A stretch of DNA of 43,120 bases from Streptomyces sp. CoH27. Its GTDB lineage: Bacteria; Actinomycetota; Actinomycetes; Streptomycetales; Streptomycetaceae. A program made the position numbers and the translations under genes. The notes beneath the pieces are model-generated. The model was given only the letters and a program-made list of their open reading frames with translations. It was not told the origin of the DNA and ran no database searches. Below are positions 35,432 to 42,782 of this stretch, piece by piece. Each line of letters begins with the position of its first letter. Positions within the stretch are counted from its first letter, which is position 1. Location: assembly GCF_020181035.1 (NCBI RefSeq), contig NZ_JAIQYY010000021.1, forward strand, positions 1 to 43,120. The letters are read 5' to 3'.

Positions 35432-35550
35432 AATCCCGCGGACCCTTGCCGCCAGGCGAAAAGGACGCAGATCACGGTGGCCATATCACGGCTCGCCATG
35501 CGGTTGAAGGCACGCACGAGAGCCAGGGCACACCCCAGGCACAAGGTCTG

Positions 35551-35579
35551 AGCGTACCTACCTCACGGACTTCGGTCAA
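35551..35579 (-). promoter_or_regulatory. Candidate str operon promoter
   Basis: TTGACC (35574-35579) and TACGCT (35551-35556) on the minus strand, 17-nt spacer, with a T-rich stretch (TTTTGTTTTGACC) just upstream. It would start near 35544 and give a leader of about 187 nt to rpsL. The spacer from 35357 to 35812 has no gene. Confidence 0.6.
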
Positions 35580-35710
35580 AACAAATGGCGCGGCCCCCGA
35601 CACGCCGGACTTCTCACCTCGTAAGCCAGCTTTCGCCCCAGTTGTCCGATGACCTCTCCCCGGCCGCCCCGGTACGGCGTCACAGCAGGTCGGAGGGGTC
35701 TTCGGCGCCC

Positions 35711-35738
35711 TTGGGACAGACGCTGGCCGGTTTACGCT
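35711..35738 (+). promoter_or_regulatory. Candidate promoter of the Crp/Fnr-type gene
   Basis: TTGGGA (35711-35716), 16-nt spacer, TACGCT (35733-35738). It points away from the str promoter and ends 74 nt before the ATG at 35813. Both hexamers are acceptable, the spacing slightly short. Confidence 0.4.
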
Positions 35739-35812
35739 CTTGCGGGTCGGGGGCGGGGTGCGCTTTCAGTACGTTGATCCGTCCGCTGCGGGTGAACAAT
35801 TCGGGGGCCGGC

Positions 35813-36589
35813 ATGACGAGCACGTGGACGAGCGCCTATGCACGGGACGACGGTGGCCTGGACGACCGGGTGCCCTTCCTGGCGAGGCTGGAGACAGAGG
35901 ACCGGGCCGCGCTGCTGGCGCTCGGCCGGGAGCTGGCCTACACCGCCCGGACGGTCCTCATCCACCAGCACGAGCCGTCCTCACACGTGCTCTTCCTGCT
36001 CACGGGCTGGACCAAGGTGACGGCGGCGGCCGCCAACGGCTACGAGGCGCTGCTCGCGCTGCGCGGCCCCGGGGACATCGTCGGCGAGTCGGCCGCGCTC
36101 ACCGGACGGCCGCGCTCGGCGACGGTGACCGCGCTGGAGCCGGTGCGGTCGCTGGCCGTGGAGCACGAGAAGTTCCGCGACTTCCTGCAGGGCTCCCCCG
36201 CCGCGTCCTTCGCCCTGCTGGGCCTGACCGCCGACCGCACTCGTGCGGCCGACCGCCGCCGCCTGGAGTTCGCCTCCATGAACGTGCGCGAGCGCCTCGC
36301 CGTCCTCCTCCTGGACCTGGCCCGCACCCACGGCCGCCGTACCGAGGACGGCATCGAGGTCTCGATCCCCCTGAGCAAACAGGAACTGGCCGGCTCGGTC
36401 GGCGCCTCCCGCGAAATGGTCCAGCGCCTCCTGAAGGAACTCCGCGACAGACAAGCGGTCACCACAGGCCGCCGAGCCCTCCTGATCCACCGCCCCGACA
36501 TCCTGCGCCGCATAGCCTCCACGGCCGCGGCACCAGAGGTCCAGGGGATACCGGGGATCCCTTCACCGGCAGGGCCGACGGAGGGGTGA
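35813..36589 (+). CDS. Crp/Fnr-family transcriptional regulator
   Basis: A 258-aa regulator. Residues about 20-135 are the cyclic-nucleotide-binding beta-barrel with a phosphate-binding-cassette-like stretch GESAALTGRPRSATVTA (Glu92, Arg101, Ser102 retained), followed by the dimer helix and a winged-helix HTH (LSKQELAGSVGASREMVQRL, 187-206). The C-terminus is Pro/Gly-rich. I start at the ATG at 35813 with GGGGG upstream; the open frame before it is promoter DNA. It could sense cAMP or another cyclic nucleotide. It stands beside the cyclase operon, 748 bp away, so it could read that signal, but this is only suggestive. Confidence 0.88.
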   Translation: MTSTWTSAYARDDGGLDDRVPFLARLETEDRAALLALGRELAYTARTVLIHQHEPSSHVLFLLTGWTKVTAAAANGYEALLALRGPGDIVGESAALTGRPRSATVTALEPVRSLAVEHEKFRDFLQGSPAASFALLGLTADRTRAADRRRLEFASMNVRERLAVLLLDLARTHGRRTEDGIEVSIPLSKQELAGSVGASREMVQRLLKELRDRQAVTTGRRALLIHRPDILRRIASTAAAPEVQGIPGIPSPAGPTEG

Positions 36590-37337
36590 GGGCGGGGGGA
36601 AGGCGTGGCTGGGGTGGCAGGGGCGGGCCGGAGCCAGGCGAAGCCGCCGAGCGGAGGGTGTGCGCAGGGGCTGCCGCCGGCCAGGGCCGACCAGAGGGGC
36701 AACCACCGCCGTACCCGGTCGCCCGCAGCCTGACAGCAGCCCCCGGTGCACCGGGCACACCGGGCACACCGGGAATTCCGGGGTTCCTCCGCCCGCCACC
36801 ACACCCCGCCCGAGGCGTGCCGGCGGCCGAGCGAAGCCGCTGAACAGCGTCACGCGTCACGCCGAGGGGACCGCCGACGACCGGCGCCACTCTGTGCCCG
36901 GCAGCCGCCGGCCCGGCCGCCTCACACACGCCGACCGCCGCCAGGCGTGCCGACCAGGCCGAGCGAAGCCGCTGAACCGGCGTCACGCGTCACGCCGAGG
37001 GGACCGCCGACGACCGGCGCCACTCTGTGCCCGGCAGCCGCCGGCCCGGCCGCCTCACACACGCCGACCGCCGCCGATCGGGGCCTGCCCGATGGCCGAC
37101 CACCGCCGCGCACCCAGTCCTCCGGGCGCGGCGGTCGCCGGATTTCAGGTGGCCGAGAACCTGACCGGCCGACGTACGCGACCAGCCACCCGGCCCTGCC
37201 GCCCGCAGGGTGACTTCGGTCCCCGGGTTCACTCTGTGCACACGGTCACACTCCGACTGCGTCATCCGCCCTCACACCGGACGCCACCGGGCCGTCACTC
37301 TGCTGGTCTGCACGGCGGAACCCCCCGAGAGGCGACC
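36590..37337 (+). other. Gene-free spacer before the cyclase operon
   Basis: About 750 bp. Reading frames stay open only because of high GC, and none has a family match. The part 36744-36780 has short caccgggca repeats, 36813-37075 a two-copy tandem repeat, and 37076-37337 leads to the cyclase ribosome site. No clear -10/-35 pair was found, so the operon promoter is not located. Confidence 0.6.
36813..37075 (+). repeat. Two-copy tandem repeat of about 130 bp
   Basis: The first unit is 36813-36942 (130 bp) and the second 36943-37075 (133 bp), directly adjacent. Their last 96 bp (36847-36942 and 36980-37075) are identical; the first part differs by small insertions and substitutions. Both units begin aggcgtgccg and contain the word gtcacgcgtcacgc. 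The identity suggests recent duplication or concerted evolution. Confidence 0.9.
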
Positions 37338-38171
37338 ATGACCGACCCCGTGAGCCGGACGATCCTGTTGCTGGACATCGAGCGGTTCAGCGACCGCGAC
37401 GACGTGGAGCAGGCCTATCTGCGGCGGATGCTCTACGACCTCACCGACCGCGCCCTGGAGCGCGCCGGCATCGACGAGACGCGGCGGCTGCGGGCCGACC
37501 GCGGGGACGCGGTGATGGAGCTGATCGACGCGAACGCCTCGGTCACCGCGCTGCTGCGGGTCCTGCTCACGGAGGTCCCGGCCGAGCTGCGCACCGTCAA
37601 CCGCATGGCCTCCCGCTCCGCGCAGATGCGGCTGCGCGGTGTCGTCGCCACCGGCTATGTCGCCGTGGACGAGCACGACGGCTGGGTCGGCTCCGACCTG
37701 AACCACGCCTGTCGGCTGCTGGACGCCGGCCTGCTGCGCCAGGCCCTGCGCGAGCGCCCCGACGACTTCGCCCTGTGCGTCTCGGACGCCCTGTACACCG
37801 GCGTGGTCCGCCACGACCACCCCGGCGTCCCCGCCGCCGACTTCCGCCCGGTGACGGTGGACAGCAAGAACGGCCCGCTGCGGGCCTGGCTGCACGGGCC
37901 GCTGCCCGTCGGCCGGGACCGGCAGGGGGAGCACGGCCACGGTGAGACGGGGGAGGTGCCGGGCGGGTCGGGGGACCGCCCGGCACCGGCCGTCCCCCTC
38001 CAGGACGGCCCCGGCCGGTCCGCAGGCCCCTCCGTCACCATCCACGGCGGCACCTTCAGCGGCGGAGTGATCGGCGGCAACCAGTACGGCGGCATCAGCG
38101 GCGGCCACTTCAGCGGCAACGTCTCCTTCGGCGAGCGTGACGGGGACAGCGGGCGGGGTGAGGGCGCGTGA
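37338..38171 (+). CDS. Class III nucleotide cyclase-like protein with C-terminal Gly-rich motif
   Basis: A 277-aa protein. Residues about 5-185 form a class III cyclase homology domain with all key residues visible: the two metal aspartates Asp13 (LLLDIERFSD) and Asp57 (RGDAVMEL), and the transition-state pair Asn122 and Arg126 (GSDLNHACRLLDAG). There is no membrane helix. After a polar linker comes a 27-residue Gly-rich motif (239-265, with GGISGGHF) repeated in the next protein. Class III folds make cAMP or cGMP, and in Pycsar defence cCMP or cUMP; base specificity cannot be told here. The ATG follows GAGAGGCGACC. Its stop overlaps the next start (GTGA). I infer a signal-producing role in an anti-phage system because a PycTM-like gene is in the same operon. 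Confidence 0.75.
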   Translation: MTDPVSRTILLLDIERFSDRDDVEQAYLRRMLYDLTDRALERAGIDETRRLRADRGDAVMELIDANASVTALLRVLLTEVPAELRTVNRMASRSAQMRLRGVVATGYVAVDEHDGWVGSDLNHACRLLDAGLLRQALRERPDDFALCVSDALYTGVVRHDHPGVPAADFRPVTVDSKNGPLRAWLHGPLPVGRDRQGEHGHGETGEVPGGSGDRPAPAVPLQDGPGRSAGPSVTIHGGTFSGGVIGGNQYGGISGGHFSGNVSFGERDGDSGRGEGA

Positions 38172-38449
38172 GCACGCCGGAGGCGCCGGCCCCGCCCCGC
38201 CCCGCCACCACGCCCCCGCCCGAGCCGGCCGCGGACGAGCCCAGGCCCGGTGACGGCACCGCGGACCAGGGCGAGGCCGAGGAGCGGGACCAGCCGCAGG
38301 ACTCCTGGTCGGCGCGGCGCGACCTGGTCGACCACAGCCCGCGCACCATGAACGTCGGCGCCCGCGCCCGCTTCAGCGGCGGCCTGCTCGGCGGCGACCA
38401 GCACGGCGGCATCAGCGGCGGCCACTTCACCGGCGACGTCTTCCTCGGC
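38052..38449 (+). repeat. Matched Gly-rich motif at the cyclase C-terminus and the NTPase N-terminus
   Basis: Two copies of the 27-codon motif, 38052-38132 (cyclase residues 239-265) and 38369-38449 (next protein residues 68-94), lie in direct orientation 317 bp apart. Eighteen of 27 residues are identical, including FSGG, GG-x-Q and GGISGGHF. DNA is also near-identical over ggcggcatcagcggcggcca. Differences are conservative (Val/Leu, Ile/Leu, Asn/Asp, Ser/Thr). Confidence 0.85.
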
Positions 38450-40366
38450 AGCAAGACCGAGGTCTACCAGGTCTCCGTACCGGGCGGCGCCGCCCCGGCC
38501 TCCGGCGAGGTGCCCGAGGCCACCCTCCAGGAGCTGGCCCACGACTTCGCGGCCGACGAGCCGCTGATGCAGCGCCTGCTGCACCGGCTGCGCGAGGACC
38601 GGGTCCTGGTGCTGTCCGGCGGCCGCTTCACCGGCCGGCGCACGGCCGCGCTGATGCTGCTGCACCGCCTCGGCGCCCTGCCCGTGCGCACCCTCGTCCG
38701 CGACACCACCGCCGGCAGCCTCGCCGACCAGTTCAGCGGAGAGCAGGGCAAGGACAAGGCCCGCGGGCATGTGCTCTGCGACCTCGCCCCGCGCCGCGGC
38801 GAACCACTGCGCTGGACCCATCTGCTCGCCGTCCGCGAGCGCCTCGCCGAACGCGACGCCTACCTCGTCGTCACCCTGGACCCCGGCGCCGCGCTGGACG
38901 ACGTGACGGCCGAGGAGTGGCACCCGCCGGCCGCCACCGACGTACTCGCCGCCCACCTGCGTGCCCGCACCGACGAGGAGACCGCCGGAAAGCTGCTCGG
39001 CCTGCCGCAGGTCACCGAGTTCCTCAGGCACAGCCACCAGCCGCGCGAGGCCGCCGCGTTCGCCCGCCTGCTCGCCCGGTACGCGACCGGAGACGCCGCC
39101 GAGGCCGCCGTAGGACAGTTCTCGCTGGTGTCCCTGGAGAGCCAGGTCCAGGAGTGGTTCGAGGCGGAGGAGGCCGCGCTGCACCTGCGGGACAAGGCGT
39201 TCCTCGTCGCCCTCGCCGCCTTCGACGGGGGACCGTACGCCCTCACCGCCGAACTCAGCGACCTGCTCTACCGTTTCCTGCAGGAGACCGAGAACCCGGC
39301 CCAGGTCCCCGAGGTCCCCGTGTTCGGCACACACGTCGGCAAGCGGCTGCAACTGGCGCGGGCGCACACCTACTGGGAGCCCGAACACACCGAGTGGGGC
39401 CCGGTCGACCAGCAGAAGGCCGCGTTCCGCGACGAGCGCGCCTCGCTGGTGCTGCTGCGCGAGGTGTGGACCGGCCACCCCTCCGCCCGCCCGGCGCTGA
39501 TCCGCTGGCTGCGTCAACTCGCCGACGACGGGCGGCCGTTGGTGCGCACCCGGGCCGCCTCCACGGTCGCCGTCCTCGCCCGTACCGACCTGCCGTCCGC
39601 GATGGCGCTGGTCATCGAGCCGTGGGGCACCTCCAAGCGGTACCGGCACCGGCTCGTCGCGGTCAACGCGCTCGCCCTGGCCCACCTGGTCGGCACGCCC
39701 AACATCCCGCGCATCCTCGACAACTGGTGCGAGGACGGCCCCCCGTCGCTGCGCTGGGTGGCCGTGCGGGCGTACGGACTGATCGGGGCCGAGCGCCCGG
39801 AACAGGCCATGGCCGCACTGCGCCGCGCCGTACGACGGCTGTACGAGGACGCGCCCGACGACATCGACGGCGAACTCGGCGCGGAACTCACCGAGGCCGT
39901 CGAGCTGTTGCTGCTGTCCGCGGCGAGCGACCGCGTCCTGGCCGAGCTGCGCGCCCACCTCGACGACGACCGGGCCGTATGCGACCTGACCCTGGGCGGT
40001 TTCGTCGGGGCATGCCGGCGTATCGAGGGCGACGAGCGGTACGGCACTCCGCTCGTCCTCGCCTGGTTCGCCCGCGCGGCCGGAGACGGCGGACCCGCCG
40101 CGGAGGGTGTGCCGTTCCTGTGGCGGGCCGCGCTGGCCGACCTCGGCACCACCCGGGAGGCGCTGGACGTCCTGCGCACCTGGGTGCTGATCGCCGACCG
40201 GTCACCGTCCGTCGAGTGGGCCCTGGCCGCTCTGCTGCCCCTGCTCGTCAGCACGACCGCCGACCACCAGCGGCTGAGCCATCTGCTGCGCACCATGCCC
40301 GGCGAGGACGGCCCGACCCCGCCCGGGGTCGCCGCCCGCCTCCTGACCGTACTGTCCGACCGCTGA
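38168..40366 (+). CDS. Degenerate P-loop/HEAT-like protein sharing the cyclase Gly-rich motif
   Basis: A 732-aa soluble protein beginning at a GTG (MSTPEAPAPPRPATTP). Residues 1-60 are Pro/acid-rich; 68-94 are the Gly-rich motif; about 115-300 look like a P-loop fold with VLVLSGGRFTGRRTAALML (Walker A-like, but Arg in place of the catalytic Lys), HVLCDL and AYLVVTLDPG strands. From about 440 the sequence is helical repeats of HEAT/ARM type (LIRWLRQLADDGRPLVRTRA, ALAHLVGTPNIPRILDN). It resembles a STAND-like sensor in layout, with a lost or altered nucleotide site. It overlaps the cyclase stop (GTGA) and precedes the next gene by 29 nt. Function inferred: sensor or scaffold of the putative system. 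Confidence 0.65.
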   Translation: MSTPEAPAPPRPATTPPPEPAADEPRPGDGTADQGEAEERDQPQDSWSARRDLVDHSPRTMNVGARARFSGGLLGGDQHGGISGGHFTGDVFLGSKTEVYQVSVPGGAAPASGEVPEATLQELAHDFAADEPLMQRLLHRLREDRVLVLSGGRFTGRRTAALMLLHRLGALPVRTLVRDTTAGSLADQFSGEQGKDKARGHVLCDLAPRRGEPLRWTHLLAVRERLAERDAYLVVTLDPGAALDDVTAEEWHPPAATDVLAAHLRARTDEETAGKLLGLPQVTEFLRHSHQPREAAAFARLLARYATGDAAEAAVGQFSLVSLESQVQEWFEAEEAALHLRDKAFLVALAAFDGGPYALTAELSDLLYRFLQETENPAQVPEVPVFGTHVGKRLQLARAHTYWEPEHTEWGPVDQQKAAFRDERASLVLLREVWTGHPSARPALIRWLRQLADDGRPLVRTRAASTVAVLARTDLPSAMALVIEPWGTSKRYRHRLVAVNALALAHLVGTPNIPRILDNWCEDGPPSLRWVAVRAYGLIGAERPEQAMAALRRAVRRLYEDAPDDIDGELGAELTEAVELLLLSAASDRVLAELRAHLDDDRAVCDLTLGGFVGACRRIEGDERYGTPLVLAWFARAAGDGGPAAEGVPFLWRAALADLGTTREALDVLRTWVLIADRSPSVEWALAALLPLLVSTTADHQRLSHLLRTMPGEDGPTPPGVAARLLTVLSDR

Positions 40367-40395
40367 CCGCCCCCTGAAACCCTGGACACGACACC

Positions 40396-42207
40396 ATGCC
40401 CTCTTTCCGGCAACCCGAGTGGCAGCAGCCCGCCGACCGGCACACCCAGCTGGTCGACCCGGTGCTCACCGTGCGGCAGCTGGCACGCTTCGAGTTCAAC
40501 TTCCGCTCCCTGGTCCGCATCGACCACGCCCTCGTCTTCTCCACGCCCAAGGGCTCCTACGAGGCCTATCTGCCGCCGCACCGGCCGACCCGCTCCGAGA
40601 TCACGGCCAAGCGCTATTCCGCCGTCTACGAGGTGGACATGGGCGTCCACCCGCACACCGCGGCCCTCAACCTGCCCAGCGACAACGACGCCTTCGAGTT
40701 CACCGCCGAGGTCGACCTGTCCTGGCAGGTGCTGGACCCGGCCCGGTTCGTGGCGAGCGGCCACCGGGACGTGCCCGCGCTGGTGCTCGGCGAACTCCAG
40801 CAGGCGGCCCGGCCGGTGACCCGGCGCTTCCCGGTCGCGCAGAGCGCGTCGGCCGAGCAGGAGCTGCTGCAGGCGGTGACCGTGCTGGGCCCGCTCGGGG
40901 CGACGGCCGGCCTCCAGGTCACCTGGACCCTGCGGCTGCGCCGCGACCAGGCCGACATCGAGCACCAGCAACGGCTGCGCGCCATCGGCCACTCCGCCAC
41001 CGAGCAGGCCTACGCGGCCCAGCGCGGCATGGAGGTCGACGTCGAGGTGGATCGTCGGCTGCGCCAGCAGGACGCCTTGCAGATCGAACGGGCCGTCGCC
41101 TACGGCACCCAGCAGCACGAGCTGCTCCTCCAGCAGCAGCGCCAGCAGCACGAACTGGCCCTCCAGCAGGGGCGTCAGCAGATCGAGCTGCAGCAGATCG
41201 AGGCCCAGAAGATCGCGTTCTACCAGCATCACCTCCAGCAGGGCGGCGTGCACTCCTGGGCCCTGCATCTCGCCCAGCATCCGGAGGACTCCCACCTGGT
41301 GATGTCCAGCATGCGCGAGGACCAACTCCGCATGATCCAGGCCCAGATGGACCTGGTGAAGCAGCTGCTGAGCGGCGACACGGCCGAGAACTACGAGCTG
41401 GAGGGCCCCAAGCAGCTGGCCCTGCGCACGGTCAGCGACATCCTCAACCAGCGCCTCCCGGGCGTCCCACAGCACCCGCCGCTGCTGCCGGAGGGAGCGG
41501 GCGGCGCTCCGGGGTACGCCCCGCAGGTGCCCATGAGCCCCGGCTACGCCACGCCGACGGGTGCGGTGCCTGGCTACGGCACGCCGACGGGTGCGGTGCC
41601 CGGCTACGCCACGCCGACGGGTGCGGTGCCCGGCTACGGCACACCGACGGGTGCAGTACCCGGCTACGGCACGTCGCCCGCCGCTGCCGTACCGGCCGCA
41701 CAGCCGTCGCCCACGACACCGCCGGCGGGGCCGTCGGACGCGCCGCCGGCCGGGCAGTCGGTAGCCGGACAGTCGGTAGCGGGGCAGTCGGTAGCGGGGC
41801 AGTCGGTAGCGGTGGGCAAGGGGCCGGCGGACGCGATCCCCCCGGAGACGGCCCCGGCGCCGCAGCCCCTCGGGCCCGCGGCCCCCCCGGCACCTCCGAT
41901 GTCCGCGAGCCCACCGGTGCCGCCGGCCCCTCCTGCCGCACCCGTCACCCCGGCTGCCTCACCTGCGCCGAACACCCCACCGCCACCCCCCGCTCCCCCG
42001 GCCACGCCCTACAGCCCACCGGGGATGCCCGGGCCCTACACCGCCGTCCCCGGCTTCCCGCCCCCGCCCGCCTACGCCCCACCGCCCCCGGCCTGGCAGC
42101 CGCCTCCCGGGTACGGCACGACGCCGACGGTGCCCGATCCGCGAACGGCGGCCGAGACGGACGGTGCGCAGGCGCCCGACGACGACGGTGACGGGAGCGC
42201 TCCATGA
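40396..42207 (+). CDS. SPFH-like protein with Gln-rich coiled coil and repeat-rich Pro tail
   Basis: A 603-aa protein. Residues about 30-180 resemble an SPFH/band-7 (stomatin) core (VYEVDMGVHPHTAALNLPS, FEFTAEVDLSWQVLDPARFV). Residues 185-285 are a Gln-rich coiled coil (LLLQQQRQQHELALQQGRQQ), and a helical segment runs to about 355. The tail has four GYATPTGAVP-type decapeptides, then VAGQS repeats, and about 130 Pro/Ala-rich residues. No transmembrane helix or signal peptide is evident, so membrane association would be peripheral. SPFH proteins scaffold membrane assemblies; here it could bridge the PycTM-like neighbour. Its stop overlaps the next start (ATGA). Confidence 0.65.
   Translation: MPSFRQPEWQQPADRHTQLVDPVLTVRQLARFEFNFRSLVRIDHALVFSTPKGSYEAYLPPHRPTRSEITAKRYSAVYEVDMGVHPHTAALNLPSDNDAFEFTAEVDLSWQVLDPARFVASGHRDVPALVLGELQQAARPVTRRFPVAQSASAEQELLQAVTVLGPLGATAGLQVTWTLRLRRDQADIEHQQRLRAIGHSATEQAYAAQRGMEVDVEVDRRLRQQDALQIERAVAYGTQQHELLLQQQRQQHELALQQGRQQIELQQIEAQKIAFYQHHLQQGGVHSWALHLAQHPEDSHLVMSSMREDQLRMIQAQMDLVKQLLSGDTAENYELEGPKQLALRTVSDILNQRLPGVPQHPPLLPEGAGGAPGYAPQVPMSPGYATPTGAVPGYGTPTGAVPGYATPTGAVPGYGTPTGAVPGYGTSPAAAVPAAQPSPTTPPAGPSDAPPAGQSVAGQSVAGQSVAGQSVAVGKGPADAIPPETAPAPQPLGPAAPPAPPMSASPPVPPAPPAAPVTPAASPAPNTPPPPPAPPATPYSPPGMPGPYTAVPGFPPPPAYAPPPPAWQPPPGYGTTPTVPDPRTAAETDGAQAPDDDGDGSAP
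41542..41661 (+). repeat. Four 30-bp coding repeats
   Basis: Four in-frame units of 30 bp encode GY(A/G)TPTGAVP and are followed by a partial fifth. The first three differ by only a few third-base or A/G changes, so the tract is prone to slippage and copy-number change. Confidence 0.9.
41761..41805 (+). repeat. Three 15-bp coding repeats (VAGQS)
   Basis: Three units of 15 bp (gtagcggggcagtcg type) encode VAGQS in tandem, preceded by a partial unit GQS. The second and third units are identical. The repeats lie in the Pro-rich tail of the SPFH-like protein. Confidence 0.9.
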
Positions 42208-42731
42208 CCACCACGGACCCGCCTCCTCCCGGCACCCCCACCACCGCCGCCCAGCTCTGTGAGCGGCTGCTCGCCGAGACGCGGAGCGAGATCGCGCACG
42301 CCGACAACAAGGCCTCGGTCCTGGTCGCCGCGCTCGGCATGACCGCCGGGGTGTTCAGCGCGCTGCTCGCCGGGCGGAGGTGGGGCCCCTCGGAGCTGTC
42401 CGCCGTGGGCACCGCCCTGTGGTGGGCCGGGGCCCTGTCGCTGCTGGTCTCGCTGTTCGCCCTGCTGCTCGCCGTACTGCCCCGCTATCAGCTGGGCACC
42501 TGGGCGCCCGGGGAGCCGCTGTCGTACTTCGGCGACATCCAACAGGCCGTCGCGCAGGGCCGGTTGGACGACGCCCTCGCCGACACCGTGCTCCGGCCCG
42601 CCGTCGGCCTGGCCCGCGCCCTCTCCGAGAACAGCCGTATCGCCGCGCGCAAACACCAGTGGATCCGCACCGGACTCCTCGCCTTCTGCGCCGGCACGGT
42701 CCTGTTGCCGGCCTCCCTGCTGATCGGCTGA
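42204..42731 (+). CDS. Pycsar effector (PycTM)-like membrane protein
   Basis: A 175-aa protein with the layout I recall for the PycTM effector family: an N-terminal amphipathic helix ending in ADNKAS (33-38), transmembrane helices at about 39-57, 67-93 and 154-174, a YFGDIQ motif (108-113) in the loop and an ENSRIAARKHQWIRTG segment before the last helix. In described Pycsar systems such proteins respond to cCMP or cUMP made by a neighbouring cyclase and disrupt the inner membrane, killing the infected cell. The start ATG overlaps the upstream stop (ATGA), so it is co-translated. Signal specificity here is unknown. This is the key support for a defence reading of the operon. Confidence 0.75.
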   Translation: MTTTDPPPPGTPTTAAQLCERLLAETRSEIAHADNKASVLVAALGMTAGVFSALLAGRRWGPSELSAVGTALWWAGALSLLVSLFALLLAVLPRYQLGTWAPGEPLSYFGDIQQAVAQGRLDDALADTVLRPAVGLARALSENSRIAARKHQWIRTGLLAFCAGTVLLPASLLIG

Positions 42732-42782
42732 ACCGCCCGTCGACAACCGTCCCCACCGCACGTGAAGGAACGAACGACCGCC

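Noticed and set aside
36660..37337. In-frame open extension upstream of the cyclase ATG
   Set aside because: It covers the tandem repeat, has repetitive Arg/Pro content and no family match; a good ribosome site precedes the ATG at 37338.
37655..39958. 767-codon minus-strand frame over the cyclase and NTPase genes
   Set aside because: Antisense shadow of high GC; the plus-strand proteins carry motifs and coupled starts.
41542..41805. Short tandem repeats considered as a CRISPR array
   Set aside because: Repeats are contiguous, in frame and without spacers; they encode GYATPTGAVP and VAGQS peptides.
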